In this document: piece by piece, positions 33,760 to 45,440 of the stretch | How the letters are laid out: each line of letters begins with the position of its first letter | Position numbering within the stretch: position 1 is the first letter of the stretch | NCBI RefSeq assembly: GCF_001941845.1 | Contig: NZ_CP018870.1 | Location: 930,001-994,000, forward strand | Length of the DNA: 64,000 nt | Direction: 5' to 3' | DNA from: Streptomyces sp. TN58 | Lineage (GTDB): Bacteria > Actinomycetota > Actinomycetes > Streptomycetales > Streptomycetaceae | Made by a program: the position numbers and the translations under genes | The notes under the pieces: generated by a model | What the model was told of the DNA's origin: nothing | The model's database searches: none | Seen by the model: only the letters and a program-made list of their open reading frames with translations

Positions 33760-33807
33760 GGCGGGGCGGCGGGACGGCGGGACGGCGGGGCGGCGGGGCG
33801 GCGGGGC
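33760..33807. repeat. Octamer tandem repeat GGCGGGRC, six copies
   Basis: Six consecutive 8-bp units at 33760-33807 (pattern GGCGGGGC or GGCGGGAC), extended by a partial unit. They lie in the 299-bp region between the divergent peptidase and PPK2 genes. Copy number may vary by slippage and change promoter spacing. The rest of this region shows nothing recognisable. Confidence 0.85.
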
Positions 33808-33929
33808 GGGCGATCTTGGCGCTGCGAGCAGACAATGGGTGGCGAGGCGCCCGGCGCGGTGAGGGTACCGGGCGGGCGCTCGCCGCCGCCCGCCGCAGTG
33901 CCGCGGGTCCAGCGAAGGACTGATGGGTG

Positions 33930-34919
33930 ATGTCGGACGAGAGAGCCGAACGCATCGCGGATTTCATCGAGCCGCTGCGGGTGCGGCCCGGGTCGCGGGT
34001 ACGCCTCGACCGGGACTTCGATCCCCGCTTCAAAGCCGGCCTGAAGAAGCAGGACGGCGCCGAGCTGCTGCGTACCGGGGTGTCGTTGCTTGCCGAGTAC
34101 CAGGACCGGCTGGCCGCCCAGGACGCCTACGGCGTGCTGCTGTGCCTCCAGGCCATCGACGCCGGGGGCAAGGACGGGACGATCCGCCATGTGATGAGCG
34201 GCGTCAATCCCCAGGGCGTGCGGGTCAGCAGCTTCAAGGTGCCCTCCGCCGAGGAGCTGGACCACGACTACCTGTGGCGGTACGCCCGCCGGCTGCCGGC
34301 GCGCGGCGAGATCGCCATCTTCAACCGCTCGCACTACGAGGAGGTTCTCGTCGTACGGGTGCACCCCGAGAACCTCGTACGGCAGAAACTGCCGGAGGAA
34401 GCCTGCGGGCCGGACGTGTGGGACCGCCGCTACCGGGAGATCAACCGCTGGGAGCGCTACCTCACGGACAACGGGTTCAAGGTGGTGAAGGTCTTCCTCA
34501 ACCTGTCCAAGGAGGAACAGCGCGCCCGCTTCCTCAAGCGGATCGACGAGCCGGACAAGAACTGGAAGTTCTCCGCGGCGGACGTCCGGGAGCGGCGCCG
34601 GTGGGACGACTACCAGGACGCGTTCTCCGCGATGCTGTCGGCCACCAGCACGGAGTGGGCGCCGTGGTACGTCGTACCGGCGGACCGGAAGTGGGTCGCG
34701 CGGATCTGTGCGGCGTCGGTCCTCGCGCACACGCTGATGGACATCGATCCCCAGTACCCCGACGTGGGGGAGGAAGCGCGCAGGGACCTCCTCGTCACCC
34801 GGCGCGAGCTGCAGCGGGAAGCCCCCGCCGGAGCCCCGGCCGATCCGCCCTCCGCCCCCGCCTCCGCCTCGCGGCGGCGCGGGAGGAAGAAGAAGCGCCG
34901 TAAGGCCAAGCGCGACTGA
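33930..34919 (+). CDS. ppk2: PPK2-family polyphosphate kinase
   Basis: A 329-residue polyphosphate:nucleotide phosphotransferase. Walker A is AIDAGGKDGTIRHV, Walker B is AIFNRSHYEEVLVVRVHPE, and lid residues are in KVFLNLSKEEQRARFLKR and NWKFSAADVRERRRWDDY. It has one PPK2 domain, so it should transfer phosphate between polyphosphate and AMP or NDPs; which direction cannot be told from sequence. The C-terminus is a strongly basic tail (RRRGRKKKRRKAKRD) not needed for catalysis. A GTG at 33927 directly before the ATG is an equally good start, given GAAGGA at 33914-33919. Confidence 0.88.
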   Translation: MSDERAERIADFIEPLRVRPGSRVRLDRDFDPRFKAGLKKQDGAELLRTGVSLLAEYQDRLAAQDAYGVLLCLQAIDAGGKDGTIRHVMSGVNPQGVRVSSFKVPSAEELDHDYLWRYARRLPARGEIAIFNRSHYEEVLVVRVHPENLVRQKLPEEACGPDVWDRRYREINRWERYLTDNGFKVVKVFLNLSKEEQRARFLKRIDEPDKNWKFSAADVRERRRWDDYQDAFSAMLSATSTEWAPWYVVPADRKWVARICAASVLAHTLMDIDPQYPDVGEEARRDLLVTRRELQREAPAGAPADPPSAPASASRRRGRKKKRRKAKRD

Positions 34920-34962
34920 GGCCGGCGCCACGGTGATGACGCTGCGGGCGGAGCTTGCGGAA

Positions 34963-34992
34963 GAGCGGCCCCCCGTGTGCGGAGGGCCGCTC
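34963..34992. terminator. Bidirectional terminator between convergent genes
   Basis: A perfect 9-bp inverted repeat, GAGCGGCCC (34963-34971) and GGGCCGCTC (34984-34992), centred between the PPK2 stop and the subtilisin stop. Confidence 0.7.
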
Positions 34993-35012
34993 CCGACCGG
35001 TCTGCCGAAACG

Positions 35013-36212
<1,200 letters not shown>

Positions 36213-36446
36213 GAAGAGGGTTCTCCTCGTGTTGACGTGTGGGGCGTCAAACGTTCTGAAGAACCCTGTTCCGATTGACAGGAGCAAATCAAGAGCGAAC
36301 CGGGGGTAAGGACTTGTTCAACAAGGTTTCTCAAAACCCCCTCCACACATCCTCCACCTTGCACACGCGTCCTCACGAACTTCCGCTTGTAATAGGCACG
36401 TTCTTTGCAGAGGTGTGCGGCGAACCGCCGACGACGGCCGCCGCGC

Positions 36447-36600
36447 AGGAGGCGCGTCGGGGCGGAGCAGGAACACCCCGTCCCCGTAGGACTCGTCGGT
36501 CAGCACCGTCCAGTGGGTCCCGCGGAACTCCTCGAACAGCCGGGCGGGTCTCCACCGAGAGGGCGGACTCCCGGTAGCCGAGGCCGAGCCGGTGGGTGGC
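36447..36600 (-). pseudogene. Remnant of an FAD-dependent monooxygenase C-terminus
   Basis: Reading the minus strand from about 36600, one frame gives HRLGLGYRESALSVETRP. A frame shifted by one base then continues as RLFEEFRGTHWTVLTDES and GDGVFLLRPDA. Together these resemble the C-terminal thioredoxin-like segment of aromatic FAD monooxygenases (F-x-x-RG-x-HWTLL ... LLRPDG). There is no start codon, no N-terminal FAD domain and a frameshift at about 36542, so only a decayed fragment remains. The assignment rests on a short stretch. Confidence 0.45.
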
Positions 36601-36612
36601 GGCGGGCCGAAA

Positions 36613-36654
36613 CGGTGGAGCGGCCCGGGAGATGACTCCCGGGCCGCTCCACCG
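36613..36654 (-). terminator. Strong terminator hairpin after gdhA
   Basis: A perfect 19-bp stem with arms at 36613-36631 and 36636-36654 and a 4-base loop; the arm begins CGGTGGAGCGGCCCGGGAG. It lies about 30 bases past the gdhA stop and is the strongest hairpin seen in the window. Confidence 0.9.
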
Positions 36655-36682
36655 ACGTCACGAGCGCGGTGTGGTCACCGGC

Positions 36683-38131
<1,449 letters not shown>

Positions 38132-38224
38132 CTACCGCGCGGCGTGCCGGCCCGGGGAAGGGTCTTGCCCTGCGGACAAAAACGCGGCGGAGGGCAAGCC
38201 GGCGGCCGACGGGCCGCGAACGCC

Positions 38225-38869
38225 TCAGCCCTCGCTTCCGGCCCCGCGGTCGGGTGCGCCCATGTCCCCGGTGGCGGGAACGCCGTCGGCGAGTCCGTAG
38301 CGCAGGTACACGGCTCCCTTCGGGCCGGCGGCCGGGGGTGCGAGGAGCGTGAGGTTCGTGGGTACCGCGCCCCCGTCGAACAGCTTCTTCCCGACGCCGA
38401 GCACGATCGGGTGCACCCAGAGGTCGAGCCGGTCGAAGAGCTTCTCGCGCAGCAGCGTCTGCACGAGGTCCAGGCTGCCGACGACCTTGACGTGCTCGTG
38501 CCGGTCGCGGATCTCGCGCACCGCGCCGGCGAGGTCCGGGCCGAGCTGGGTGGATCCGGCCCAGGAGAGGTCCGGCGTGCCGCGCGAGGCCACGTACTTC
38601 GGGACGCGGTTGAAGAGGGTGGCGATGTCGTCGTCCTGGCCGCCCTCCTGGTGGGGCCAGTAGGCGGCGAAGATGTCGTAGGTGCGCCGGCCGAGCAGGA
38701 GGGCGTCGGTGCCCTCGTACGCGGCGCCGATCTGCGCCTCGGCGGTCTCGTCCAGGAGGGGTGCCTGCCAGCCGCCGAAGGGGAACCCGGCCGGGTCCTC
38801 GTCGGGGCCGCCGGGCGCCTGGCCGACGAGGTCGAGGGTCGCGAACAGCTCGATGTGGATGAGTCCCAT
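38225..38869 (-). CDS. Dihydrofolate reductase-like (RibD C-terminal domain) protein
   Basis: A 214-residue protein of the DHFR/RibD_C superfamily. It has LLLGRRTYDIFAAYW (the NADPH-binding G-R-x-T-Y segment), KYVASRGTPDLSW, VKVVGSLDLVQTLL and LDLWVHPIVLGVGKKLF. Stand-alone members are common in actinobacteria and their substrates are mostly unknown; they are not the housekeeping DHFR. The ATG at 38869 has GGGAGC upstream. The C-terminal tail is Gly/Ala/Pro rich. There is no operon partner; gdhA downstream is 186 bp away. Confidence 0.85.
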   Translation of the reverse strand: MGLIHIELFATLDLVGQAPGGPDEDPAGFPFGGWQAPLLDETAEAQIGAAYEGTDALLLGRRTYDIFAAYWPHQEGGQDDDIATLFNRVPKYVASRGTPDLSWAGSTQLGPDLAGAVREIRDRHEHVKVVGSLDLVQTLLREKLFDRLDLWVHPIVLGVGKKLFDGGAVPTNLTLLAPPAAGPKGAVYLRYGLADGVPATGDMGAPDRGAGSEG

Positions 38870-39128
38870 GGCGTGCTCCCGGTGAGTGGTCCGTCTTTCT
38901 CCGTCAATGGATAGACCGGCGGGAGCCCGCGGACTCATCGGCGCGGCAGAAGTCCGGCGTACGGGTCGGGGGGCGCCGTGACGCGGCCCGGGCCTGACGC
39001 GGACCGGCCCGGTGGCGGCCCGGCACTGCCGCGGGCCGGCCCGTACGCGGCCTGGTCCTGGCGTGGCCCCGCCCTGCCGGATCCGCGGCGGGCGCGGTTC
39101 ACCGGGCCGCAGGACGGCGAAGCCTACG

Positions 39129-40181
39129 ATGTCCGGCATGTCCGGTACGGCAGTCGTCGATCCGCACCTCCCCTCCGCCGGCGCGCGGCTGCGGTCCGGC
39201 GCCCGCCTGGTGATCTGCGCCGCCGTGCCCTGGTACCTCTGCCTGTGGTGGGGCACGAGCACCGCGCCCGTCCCCGCCGCCCTGCCGGCCGTACTGATCC
39301 TCCGCGAGGACGTGTACGCGGCGCCGCGCCTGGCGTGGGAGCGCCTGCTGGGCGTCCTCACGGGTGTGCTGCTCAGCATCCTCGTACTGGACCGGCTGCC
39401 GCCCTCGTCGCTGTCCTTCCTGGCCGTGCTGGTCTGCGGGTGCGTCGGCACGTACCTGCTGAGCCGGCCCGGCTCCCCCAACCCGCAGGTCCTCGTCACC
39501 GCACTGATGATCTACGCCACCGCTCTTCCCGGGTATCCGTTGGCGCGCCTTGCGGAAACCCTGGTCGGAATCGCCGTGGTGGTCCTGCTCGGACCGCTGC
39601 TGTGGCCTCCTGACCCGTACAGGTCGGCCTCGCGGGGGCTTGACGCGTACCGGGCGGACGTCGGGCGCCTCCTCGACGGGGTGGCCGGCCGGCTCGCCCG
39701 CGGCGGACCGCTCGCGGCCCCGGACCCGCTGCCCGAGGGGGCGCGGTTGTGGCTGCGGCCGCAGGCCTGCCGCGCCGCGTTCGACCGGGCGGCACGGCGC
39801 CGGCGCCCCCGGAGGCCGCCCGACGGGCTGGACGGCCGTCTGCGCCTGGCCACCCGCAGCGCCCTGACCCTCCAGTACTTCACGCAGGAGCTACAGGAAC
39901 GGGCCCGCGGCCTGAGCGCCGACCTCGCCGAGGGCACCGCGCCAGCCGTTGGCGCCGCGCCCGATCCCGCACTGCGCGCCGTCGCCCCGCTGGTCCGGTC
40001 GACCGCGCGGGCCTTGGACGCGGCCTTGCGCGGGGAGGAGTTCGCCGCCGAGCTCGACCGGGCCCGCGGGCTCGACCTCGCCCACCGCGCGGCCCACCCC
40101 ACCCGGCACGACGCGGTCCTACGGGCCGGCCTGCACCTGACGCACGAGGCCCTCAGCGCTCATCTCGCGACCCGCCGCTGA
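39129..40181 (+). CDS. FUSC/aromatic acid exporter-like membrane protein
   Basis: A 350-residue protein. The N-terminal part has about five hydrophobic segments, including VICAAVPWYLCLWWG, LLGVLTGVLLSILVL, LVCGCVGTYLL and LVGIAVVVLLGPLLW. The FUSC-type motif WERLLGVLTGV precedes PNPQVLVTALMIYATALPGYP. A cytoplasmic helical C-terminal domain follows (SALTLQYFTQELQERARGL). This resembles half of an aromatic-acid exporter (ArAE), which would dimerise. Two ATGs (39129 and 39138) are possible starts. The 3' end overlaps the convergent MFS gene by 29 bp. Confidence 0.75.
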   Translation: MSGMSGTAVVDPHLPSAGARLRSGARLVICAAVPWYLCLWWGTSTAPVPAALPAVLILREDVYAAPRLAWERLLGVLTGVLLSILVLDRLPPSSLSFLAVLVCGCVGTYLLSRPGSPNPQVLVTALMIYATALPGYPLARLAETLVGIAVVVLLGPLLWPPDPYRSASRGLDAYRADVGRLLDGVAGRLARGGPLAAPDPLPEGARLWLRPQACRAAFDRAARRRRPRRPPDGLDGRLRLATRSALTLQYFTQELQERARGLSADLAEGTAPAVGAAPDPALRAVAPLVRSTARALDAALRGEEFAAELDRARGLDLAHRAAHPTRHDAVLRAGLHLTHEALSAHLATRR

Positions 40182-41406
40182 GGACCGTGCTGTCCGCCGG
40201 GGCCGACCGCGGCAGCAGGAGCGGGGTGGCCATGCCGAGGACGCCGGCGATGGCGATCGCGGCGCGAGGTCCGGTGGCGACGGCGAGCAGCCCCCACAGG
40301 GCGGTCAGCGTGGCGATGACGGCCTTGCCGGACACCGACCAGGCGAGCAGCGTACGGGCGGCCCGGTCGGCGGGGGTCCGGGCGAGCCGGCTGGTGGCCA
40401 GCACCGGGTTGAAGACGCCCATACAGGTGATGAGGCCCAGCTCGACGGCCATGACCAGGACGATCCCGCTCGTACCGGGGCCGACGAGGGCCAGCCACGG
40501 CAGCCAGCACGCCCGCAGCGTCCCCGCGGTGAGCATGACCCGGCGCTGCCCGAACCAGTCGACGAGCCCGGGCGCCAGTCGCGAGCCGATCAGGCCGCCC
40601 ACGCAGGGCGCGGCGAAGGCGAGTGCGTACTGCCAGGGCGCGAATCCGAGGGGGCCGAGCATGAGAACGGCGAGCAGCGGCGAGGTCGCCATGATCAGGC
40701 CGCCGACGAGGACCGAGTTGAGGAACAGGGGGCGCAGCACGGAGTCGGCCAGGATGTGCCGCCACCCTTCGAAGAGGTCGCCGGCCCGCAGCCGCTGCCG
40801 GGCGCCGCCGCCGGGCGCGGGCGGCGGCTCCGGTGCCCCGATCGCGCGGATGCCGGCCGCCGAGAGCAGGTGGCTCACCGCGTTGGCCATGACGGTCACC
40901 ACCGGTCCGAAGGCGGCGATCGCGGCCCCGCCGAGGGGCGGTCCGAGCATGGTGGCGGTCCATGTGGTGGATTCGAAGCGGCCGTTCGCGACGAGCAGGT
41001 CCCGCGGCGGGACGAGTTCCTTCAGGCAGGCGCCGCCGGCCGCCGTGAAGGCGATGCCGGCCGCGCCGGCCACGACCGAGACGAGCAGGAGCTGGCCGAA
41101 GGTGAGCGCACCGAGCAGGTACGCGGCCGGCACGCTCGTCAGCGCCGCGAACCGGAGCAGGTCCATCGCGATCATCACCCGCCGTTTGGGGCGGTTCTCC
41201 ACCCAGGGCCCGAGCGGCAGCGCCAGCACCGCGCCGACGGCCGGCCCCATGGCCGCCAGCAGCGACACCTGGGTCGTCCCGGCGTGCAGGACGAGGATGG
41301 CGATCAGCGGGAACGCGTCGAAGGCGAGCCAGGTGCCGAGCGTGCTGACGGCGTAGGACGCCCACAGCCACCCGAACCCCCGGCCCAGCCGCCGCCCTCC
41401 CCCCAT
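40153..41406 (-). CDS. MFS transporter
   Basis: A 417-residue 12-helix transporter. The start GFGWLWASYAVSTLGTWLAFDAFPLIAI resembles MFS drug-efflux proteins (MFS_3/enterobactin exporter-like). The loop 2-3 motif is seen as GPWVENRPKRRVMIAMDLLRF. Helices 7-12 follow a short cytoplasmic loop (EPPPAPGGGARQRL). The substrate is not predictable. The ATG at 41406 starts just before the first helix. It is divergent from the VOC gene at 41567, sharing a 160-bp region. Confidence 0.85.
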   Translation of the reverse strand: MGGGRRLGRGFGWLWASYAVSTLGTWLAFDAFPLIAILVLHAGTTQVSLLAAMGPAVGAVLALPLGPWVENRPKRRVMIAMDLLRFAALTSVPAAYLLGALTFGQLLLVSVVAGAAGIAFTAAGGACLKELVPPRDLLVANGRFESTTWTATMLGPPLGGAAIAAFGPVVTVMANAVSHLLSAAGIRAIGAPEPPPAPGGGARQRLRAGDLFEGWRHILADSVLRPLFLNSVLVGGLIMATSPLLAVLMLGPLGFAPWQYALAFAAPCVGGLIGSRLAPGLVDWFGQRRVMLTAGTLRACWLPWLALVGPGTSGIVLVMAVELGLITCMGVFNPVLATSRLARTPADRAARTLLAWSVSGKAVIATLTALWGLLAVATGPRAAIAIAGVLGMATPLLLPRSAPADSTVLSGGSRDER

Positions 41407-41566
41407 GCCCCGCCCGCCCTCCCCGTTCCATATACGGACATCCGTACCGACGGCCGTCGCACCGTCAGGGGGATACAACCGAGCGGCGCCTCGGTGGGTC
41501 AAACCGACGGGTGCTGCACACGCGGTGTCCGTGCCGGGCCGTGTCGTCACGCGCTACGGTGGCGGG

Positions 41567-42010
41567 ATGGAACAGCGGATCAGCCTGGTGACCCTGGGCG
41601 TCGTGGACCTCGCCCGCGCGAAGCGCTTCTACGCGGCGCTCGGCTGGCGGGGCACCGAGGTCGAGGAGACGGTCTTCCACCAGGCGGGCGGTCTGGCCCT
41701 GGTGCTCTGGGACCGCGGGAAACTGGCCGCGGACTGCGGTCTCCAGGACGCCCCGCCGGCCGGCTTCGGCGGGATCGCCCTGGCGCACAACGTCCGCTCC
41801 GACGCCGAGGTCGACGCCGTCCTCGCCGCGGCCGCCGCGGCCGGCGGCACCGTCACCCGCCCGGCAGCCGTCAACGCGATCGGCTTCTACTCGGGCGTCT
41901 TCACCGACCCCGACGGCCACGCCTGGGAGATCGCCAACAACCCCGGTTTCACCCTGACCGAGGACGGCTCCCTCATCCTGCCCGACTTCGGTGGCGGCGC
42001 CGTGTCCTGA
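41567..42010 (+). CDS. VOC-family (glyoxalase/bleomycin-resistance-like) protein
   Basis: A 147-residue protein of two beta-alpha-beta-beta-beta modules. ISLVTLGVVDLARAKRFYAALGW opens module one, and the ending FTDPDGHAWEIANNP is the typical second-module metal/substrate strand. Such proteins isomerise, cleave or sequester small molecules, and the metal ligands are only partly conserved here. Divergence from the MFS gene suggests a possible small resistance unit, which is an inference. Confidence 0.85.
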   Translation: MEQRISLVTLGVVDLARAKRFYAALGWRGTEVEETVFHQAGGLALVLWDRGKLAADCGLQDAPPAGFGGIALAHNVRSDAEVDAVLAAAAAAGGTVTRPAAVNAIGFYSGVFTDPDGHAWEIANNPGFTLTEDGSLILPDFGGGAVS

Positions 42011-42121
42011 CAGCCCGTGCGCGGTGGACGCTCGGAGCGATCCGCCGCGTCCCCGGCGGGGGCGGACCTTCGGCCGGGCCCCTGCCGGGGCCGCTCGCGC
42101 GTCGGTGGCAGAGTGAGCCGC

Positions 42122-42493
42122 ATGATCGGACGCCTGCACACCGTCGTCATCGACTGCCCCGACCCGGATGAACTCGTCGGCTTCTACGAGAAGTTGCCGT
42201 CCCTGTCACGGCAGGAGGACACCGGCGAGTTCGTCGTGCTCCAGGACGCGGCAGGGACCCCGGTGGTCCTCTTCCAACGAGTGGACGGTTTTCAGGCGCC
42301 GCGTTGGAGGGATTCCGCTCGTCCTCAGCAGATGCACATCGACGTGCTGGTCACGGACCTCGACGTAGCGGAGGCCCAGGTGCTCGCTCTCGGGGCGACG
42401 CTGCTGGACGGTTCCGACAAGCCGATCGGCTACCGCGTCTACGCGGACCCTGTCGGCCATCCCTTCTGCCTGATCACCCCGGAGGGGCCCTGA
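42122..42493 (+). CDS. VOC-family protein
   Basis: A 123-residue protein starting MIGRLHTVVIDCPDP. The DELVGFYEKL helix, the FVVLQDAAGTPVVLFQRV strand pair, MHIDVLVTDLDVAEAQVLALGA and the final YADPVGHPFCLIT are the standard VOC pattern of Streptomyces glyoxalase-like proteins. It is a single-domain protein likely to dimerise. It lies 111 bp after the first VOC gene on the same strand. The two share fold but little sequence, so they are not a recent duplication. Confidence 0.85.
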   Translation: MIGRLHTVVIDCPDPDELVGFYEKLPSLSRQEDTGEFVVLQDAAGTPVVLFQRVDGFQAPRWRDSARPQQMHIDVLVTDLDVAEAQVLALGATLLDGSDKPIGYRVYADPVGHPFCLITPEGP

Positions 42494-42605
42494 CCCTGCC
42501 GTGAGGCCTGGCCGGCTCTGGTCGTCGTCGCCGTGCCGGATGTCGTTGAGGTAGGCGACCTGCCCTCTGTGTGGTGACCTTCGGGCGGGGCCACGGGCCC
42601 CGGTG

Positions 42606-43994
42606 TCAGCTCGGGGAACCGCCGTGGTTGCGCAGGACGTTCAGCGCGGTGTCGAAGGCCGAGTCCCTCTTCCTGTCGAACTCCTCGTCCGTGAAGACCG
42701 GCTCTTCGAGGTGCGGCGGAATGCCCGTGCCGTCGAAGGTCCTGCCTGACCGGGTCAGGAACTCCTCGTTCGGAAGGCGGGCCGACATGCCGTTGGGGAG
42801 CTCGCGTGACATGACGTCCGAGAAGACGCCCTGTGTGGGCTGCCCGATGCGGACCGTCCTGCCTGGCCGGTCCATGAGGGCCTGGGTGAAGGTCTCCCCC
42901 GCGCTGACGGTCGAGCCGCCCGTCAGCACGGCCACCGGGCCGGTGTAACGGGGCCCCTGGGCGGGCGTGGCGTATACGGGCTGGGGGCGGGTGTGCCGGG
43001 TGGGGTCGGCGGGGTCGTTGCGGGCCCGCTTGGCGTAGGCGAGGTACGAGGTGTCGGTGAGGCGTTCGGCGATGCGGATGCCCAGGGCGTCGTAGCCGCC
43101 GCCGTTGATCCGCAGGTCGATGATCAGGCCCTTCAGGCGCTGGGTGCGCTCCTGGTCGAAGACCGTGTCCAGCGCCCTGTCGAGTTCGGCCACCTGGGCG
43201 GCGTAGGGTGCGCGGTCGCCCGCGTAGCCGCCGAAGCCGGAGATCCGCAGATAGCCCTGCCCGCCGGGGAGGTCGGCGTACGTGATCCGCCCGTTGGCGA
43301 AGTCCTGGAGGTTCCGGGCGTTCTTGAGGTCGCGCGCCACGACGAACGCCTTGGCCTTGGTGTCCAGCGCCAGGCTGGGTACTACGGTGCCGGGGCGAAC
43401 CTGCGCGAAGACGCGATCGCCGTCCCGGACGGCGACGTGGGCGTCATGGAGCGGCTTGACCATCTCGCTGAGGACGGCGTAGAGCTCGTCCCTCGTGGTC
43501 CCGGCGTGTACCAGGGGGCGGTACTGGTCGCGTACGGCGTGCCAGTCGATGCCCTTCGCGGCGAAGAAGGGGTAGTTCTCCTCGAAGGACTGCCAGAAGA
43601 CGTCGAAGGCGGCGAGCGGCCCCTCGGGGGCCGGACTCGTACAGGTGTCGGGCAGTTGCGGGACGCGGCGCAGGTTCCGGGCGTCGACGGAGCCCTCCGT
43701 CCGCAGGGAGCCGCGGTCGCGACCTCCTTGGGTGCGCACGGTGAGGACGGTGCCGTTCGGCATGGTGTAGGTGCCGGGGGCGGTCCGCTGCGCGGAATCG
43801 CCCTTGAGGCAGCTGACGGCGGTGGTCTGGTACTCCTGGAAGGTTCCGTTCCGGATGGAGAGGACGGTGCCGTAGCCGTCCATGCGCCAGATTCCGTCGG
43901 CGCTCGGCGGGTGGGCGGTGGCGGCGGGCGCCGCCTGGCCGGCGAGGGCCAGGGCGGCGACGGTGGCGGTGACGGTGGCGGTGACGATGCGCAC
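42606..43994 (-). CDS. Secreted S41-family (tail-specific) protease
   Basis: A 462-residue exported protein. The signal peptide is TVTATVAALALAGQAAPAATA. A beta-rich N-terminal domain (DGIWRMDGYGTVLSIRNG, then TYTMPNGTVLTVRTQGG) precedes a helical AAFDVFWQSFEENYPFFAAKGIDW segment typical of tricorn-like/S41B proteases. The catalytic core has LKGLIIDLRINGGGYDALG and nucleophile Ser in GGSTVSAGETFTQAL. There is no clear PDZ domain. The GTG at 43994 has AGAAGG upstream. Expected role: digestion of unfolded extracellular polypeptides. Confidence 0.87.
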   Translation of the reverse strand: MRIVTATVTATVAALALAGQAAPAATAHPPSADGIWRMDGYGTVLSIRNGTFQEYQTTAVSCLKGDSAQRTAPGTYTMPNGTVLTVRTQGGRDRGSLRTEGSVDARNLRRVPQLPDTCTSPAPEGPLAAFDVFWQSFEENYPFFAAKGIDWHAVRDQYRPLVHAGTTRDELYAVLSEMVKPLHDAHVAVRDGDRVFAQVRPGTVVPSLALDTKAKAFVVARDLKNARNLQDFANGRITYADLPGGQGYLRISGFGGYAGDRAPYAAQVAELDRALDTVFDQERTQRLKGLIIDLRINGGGYDALGIRIAERLTDTSYLAYAKRARNDPADPTRHTRPQPVYATPAQGPRYTGPVAVLTGGSTVSAGETFTQALMDRPGRTVRIGQPTQGVFSDVMSRELPNGMSARLPNEEFLTRSGRTFDGTGIPPHLEEPVFTDEEFDRKRDSAFDTALNVLRNHGGSPS

Positions 43995-44471
43995 GATCCT
44001 GCCTTCTCTGTAGGCGTCTTGCTCGGGACAGTCCCACCGTTGCCGACAGGGCGTTCGTCCGGCCATCCCGCTGCCCGGTGGGTCCACGGTGGGGCCGGCC
44101 CCCACTGCCGGGCCAGACCGGCGCCGATTGAGGGGGCGGGTGGCCGCTGGGGCCGGTCCCATGGCGAACCGTCCTGCTGTGCACAGCATCCCGCCGTTCG
44201 CCGCGGAAGCGTCCGCGCGTGCGGACTTCGGGCAACGCCTTTTCCGGGGCTGCCTCTTGGGGCGGGCGGGTACGGGTGCGGTCCGCGCCGACGACTCTTC
44301 CGCCGTCGCGCCAGGGGGAGTTGGGGGTATTGCCCGACTCGTCCCTGTGTTGACCCTGCGGGCTTCCTTAAGGGAACTTGAAGAAGCCTCCCAGAAGGCG
44401 ATTCGGGCTGGTCACGGGCCTAGGCTCAGACGGACTCCCCTCCTCCCCTTCTCTTGCGAGGTGTTACCGGC
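43995..44471. other. Divergent intergenic region, 477 bases
   Basis: It lies between the S41 protease gene (minus) and the CAP-domain gene (plus) and should hold both promoters. A less GC-rich patch around 44340-44400 contains a near-palindrome, TTCCTTAAGGGAA. No convincing coding frame was found and no promoter can be fixed. Confidence 0.35.
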
Positions 44472-45338
44472 ATGAGCCGCAGCCGAACTCCCGAACCGCA
44501 GACCCGCGTCGAGGCCCGGCGGAAGAAGGCGGTGCGCACGCGCATCGTGCTGTCTGTCACCGCGGCCGCCGCGGTGGTGGCGGTGGGGGTCGCGGTGGCC
44601 GACTCCGGCGATGACGCGCGGACCGACCGGCGGGCCGAGGGCGCCGCCGGAGCGTCCTCCGGTACGGGCGCGGGGACCGCGACCCCGGCCCCGGACACCG
44701 CCACGCCCACCACCGACGCCACGGTCTCGACGAACGCAAGCGCGGCCGCGTCGCCCGACGCCGGGGCCTCGGCGTCGGCGACGCCCACGGAGCCCGCGAC
44801 GGAGCAGAGCAGCAGCCCGGCCGCGGCGGCCTCCTCTCCCGCCGCCAAGCCCACGAAGAAGCCCGCCACCACCTCCGGGGGCGGCTCCGGAGGCCCGGGA
44901 GGCTCGGGAGGCGGCGGCAGCACCGGCGGGGGCGGGGGCGGCGGCACCGTCGACCAGGGCGAGGAGTCCGCCGTGCTCGCCCTGGTCAACAAGGAGCGGG
45001 CGGCCGCCGGGTGCGGCGCGCTGACCACCAACGCCAAGCTGAGCGCCGCCGCGCGCGGGTACAGCGACACCATGGCCCGCGCCGGCGTCATGTCGCACAC
45101 CGGGCCGGACGGGTCCACCATGACCAGCCGTGTGGAGGCCGCCGGCTACAAGTGGTCCAACCTGGGCGAGAACATAGCCCGTGGGCAGGCCGACGCGAAC
45201 GCCGTCATGAAGGCGTGGATGAACAGCCCCGGCCACCGGGCCAACATCCTCAACTGCGCCTTCAAGGAGATCGGCATAGGCGTCCACAAGGGCGACGGCG
45301 GCCCGTGGTGGACCCAGAACTTCGGCGCCTCAAGGTAA
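44472..45338 (+). CDS. Exported CAP (SCP/PR1)-domain protein
   Basis: A 288-residue protein. A basic N-terminus and one membrane segment (IVLSVTAAAAVVAVGVAVA) are followed by about 120 residues of low-complexity Ala/Ser/Thr/Pro and then Gly linker. A C-terminal CAP domain follows: LALVNKERAAAGCGAL, MARAGVMSHTGPDGSTM, YKWSNLGENIARG, WMNSPGHRANILNC and GIGVHKGDGGPWWTQNFG. The conserved His and Glu of the CAP cavity are present. It is probably anchored and displayed outside the membrane across the wall. GAGGTG lies upstream of the ATG. The role of bacterial CAP proteins is not settled. Confidence 0.88.
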   Translation: MSRSRTPEPQTRVEARRKKAVRTRIVLSVTAAAAVVAVGVAVADSGDDARTDRRAEGAAGASSGTGAGTATPAPDTATPTTDATVSTNASAAASPDAGASASATPTEPATEQSSSPAAAASSPAAKPTKKPATTSGGGSGGPGGSGGGGSTGGGGGGGTVDQGEESAVLALVNKERAAAGCGALTTNAKLSAAARGYSDTMARAGVMSHTGPDGSTMTSRVEAAGYKWSNLGENIARGQADANAVMKAWMNSPGHRANILNCAFKEIGIGVHKGDGGPWWTQNFGASR

Positions 45339-45406
45339 CCGAACCCCCGCACAACGGGCCCAAGGGGCGAATGCCCCTGCCCTCCCCTGAACCACCCCCC
45401 ACAGCC

Positions 45407-45440
45407 ACGTCCTCCCATCCGTACGCGGGTGGGAGGACGT
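45407..45440 (+). terminator. Terminator hairpin after the CAP-domain gene
   Basis: A 14-bp stem with one G-U pair, arms at 45407-45420 (ACGTCCTCCCATCC) and 45427-45440, and a 6-base loop. It starts about 70 bases past the stop. Confidence 0.7.

Noticed and set aside
44089..44475. 128-codon plus-strand frame in the S41/CAP intergenic region
   Set aside because: No coding-like residue pattern and no ribosome site; it overlaps the CAP gene start.
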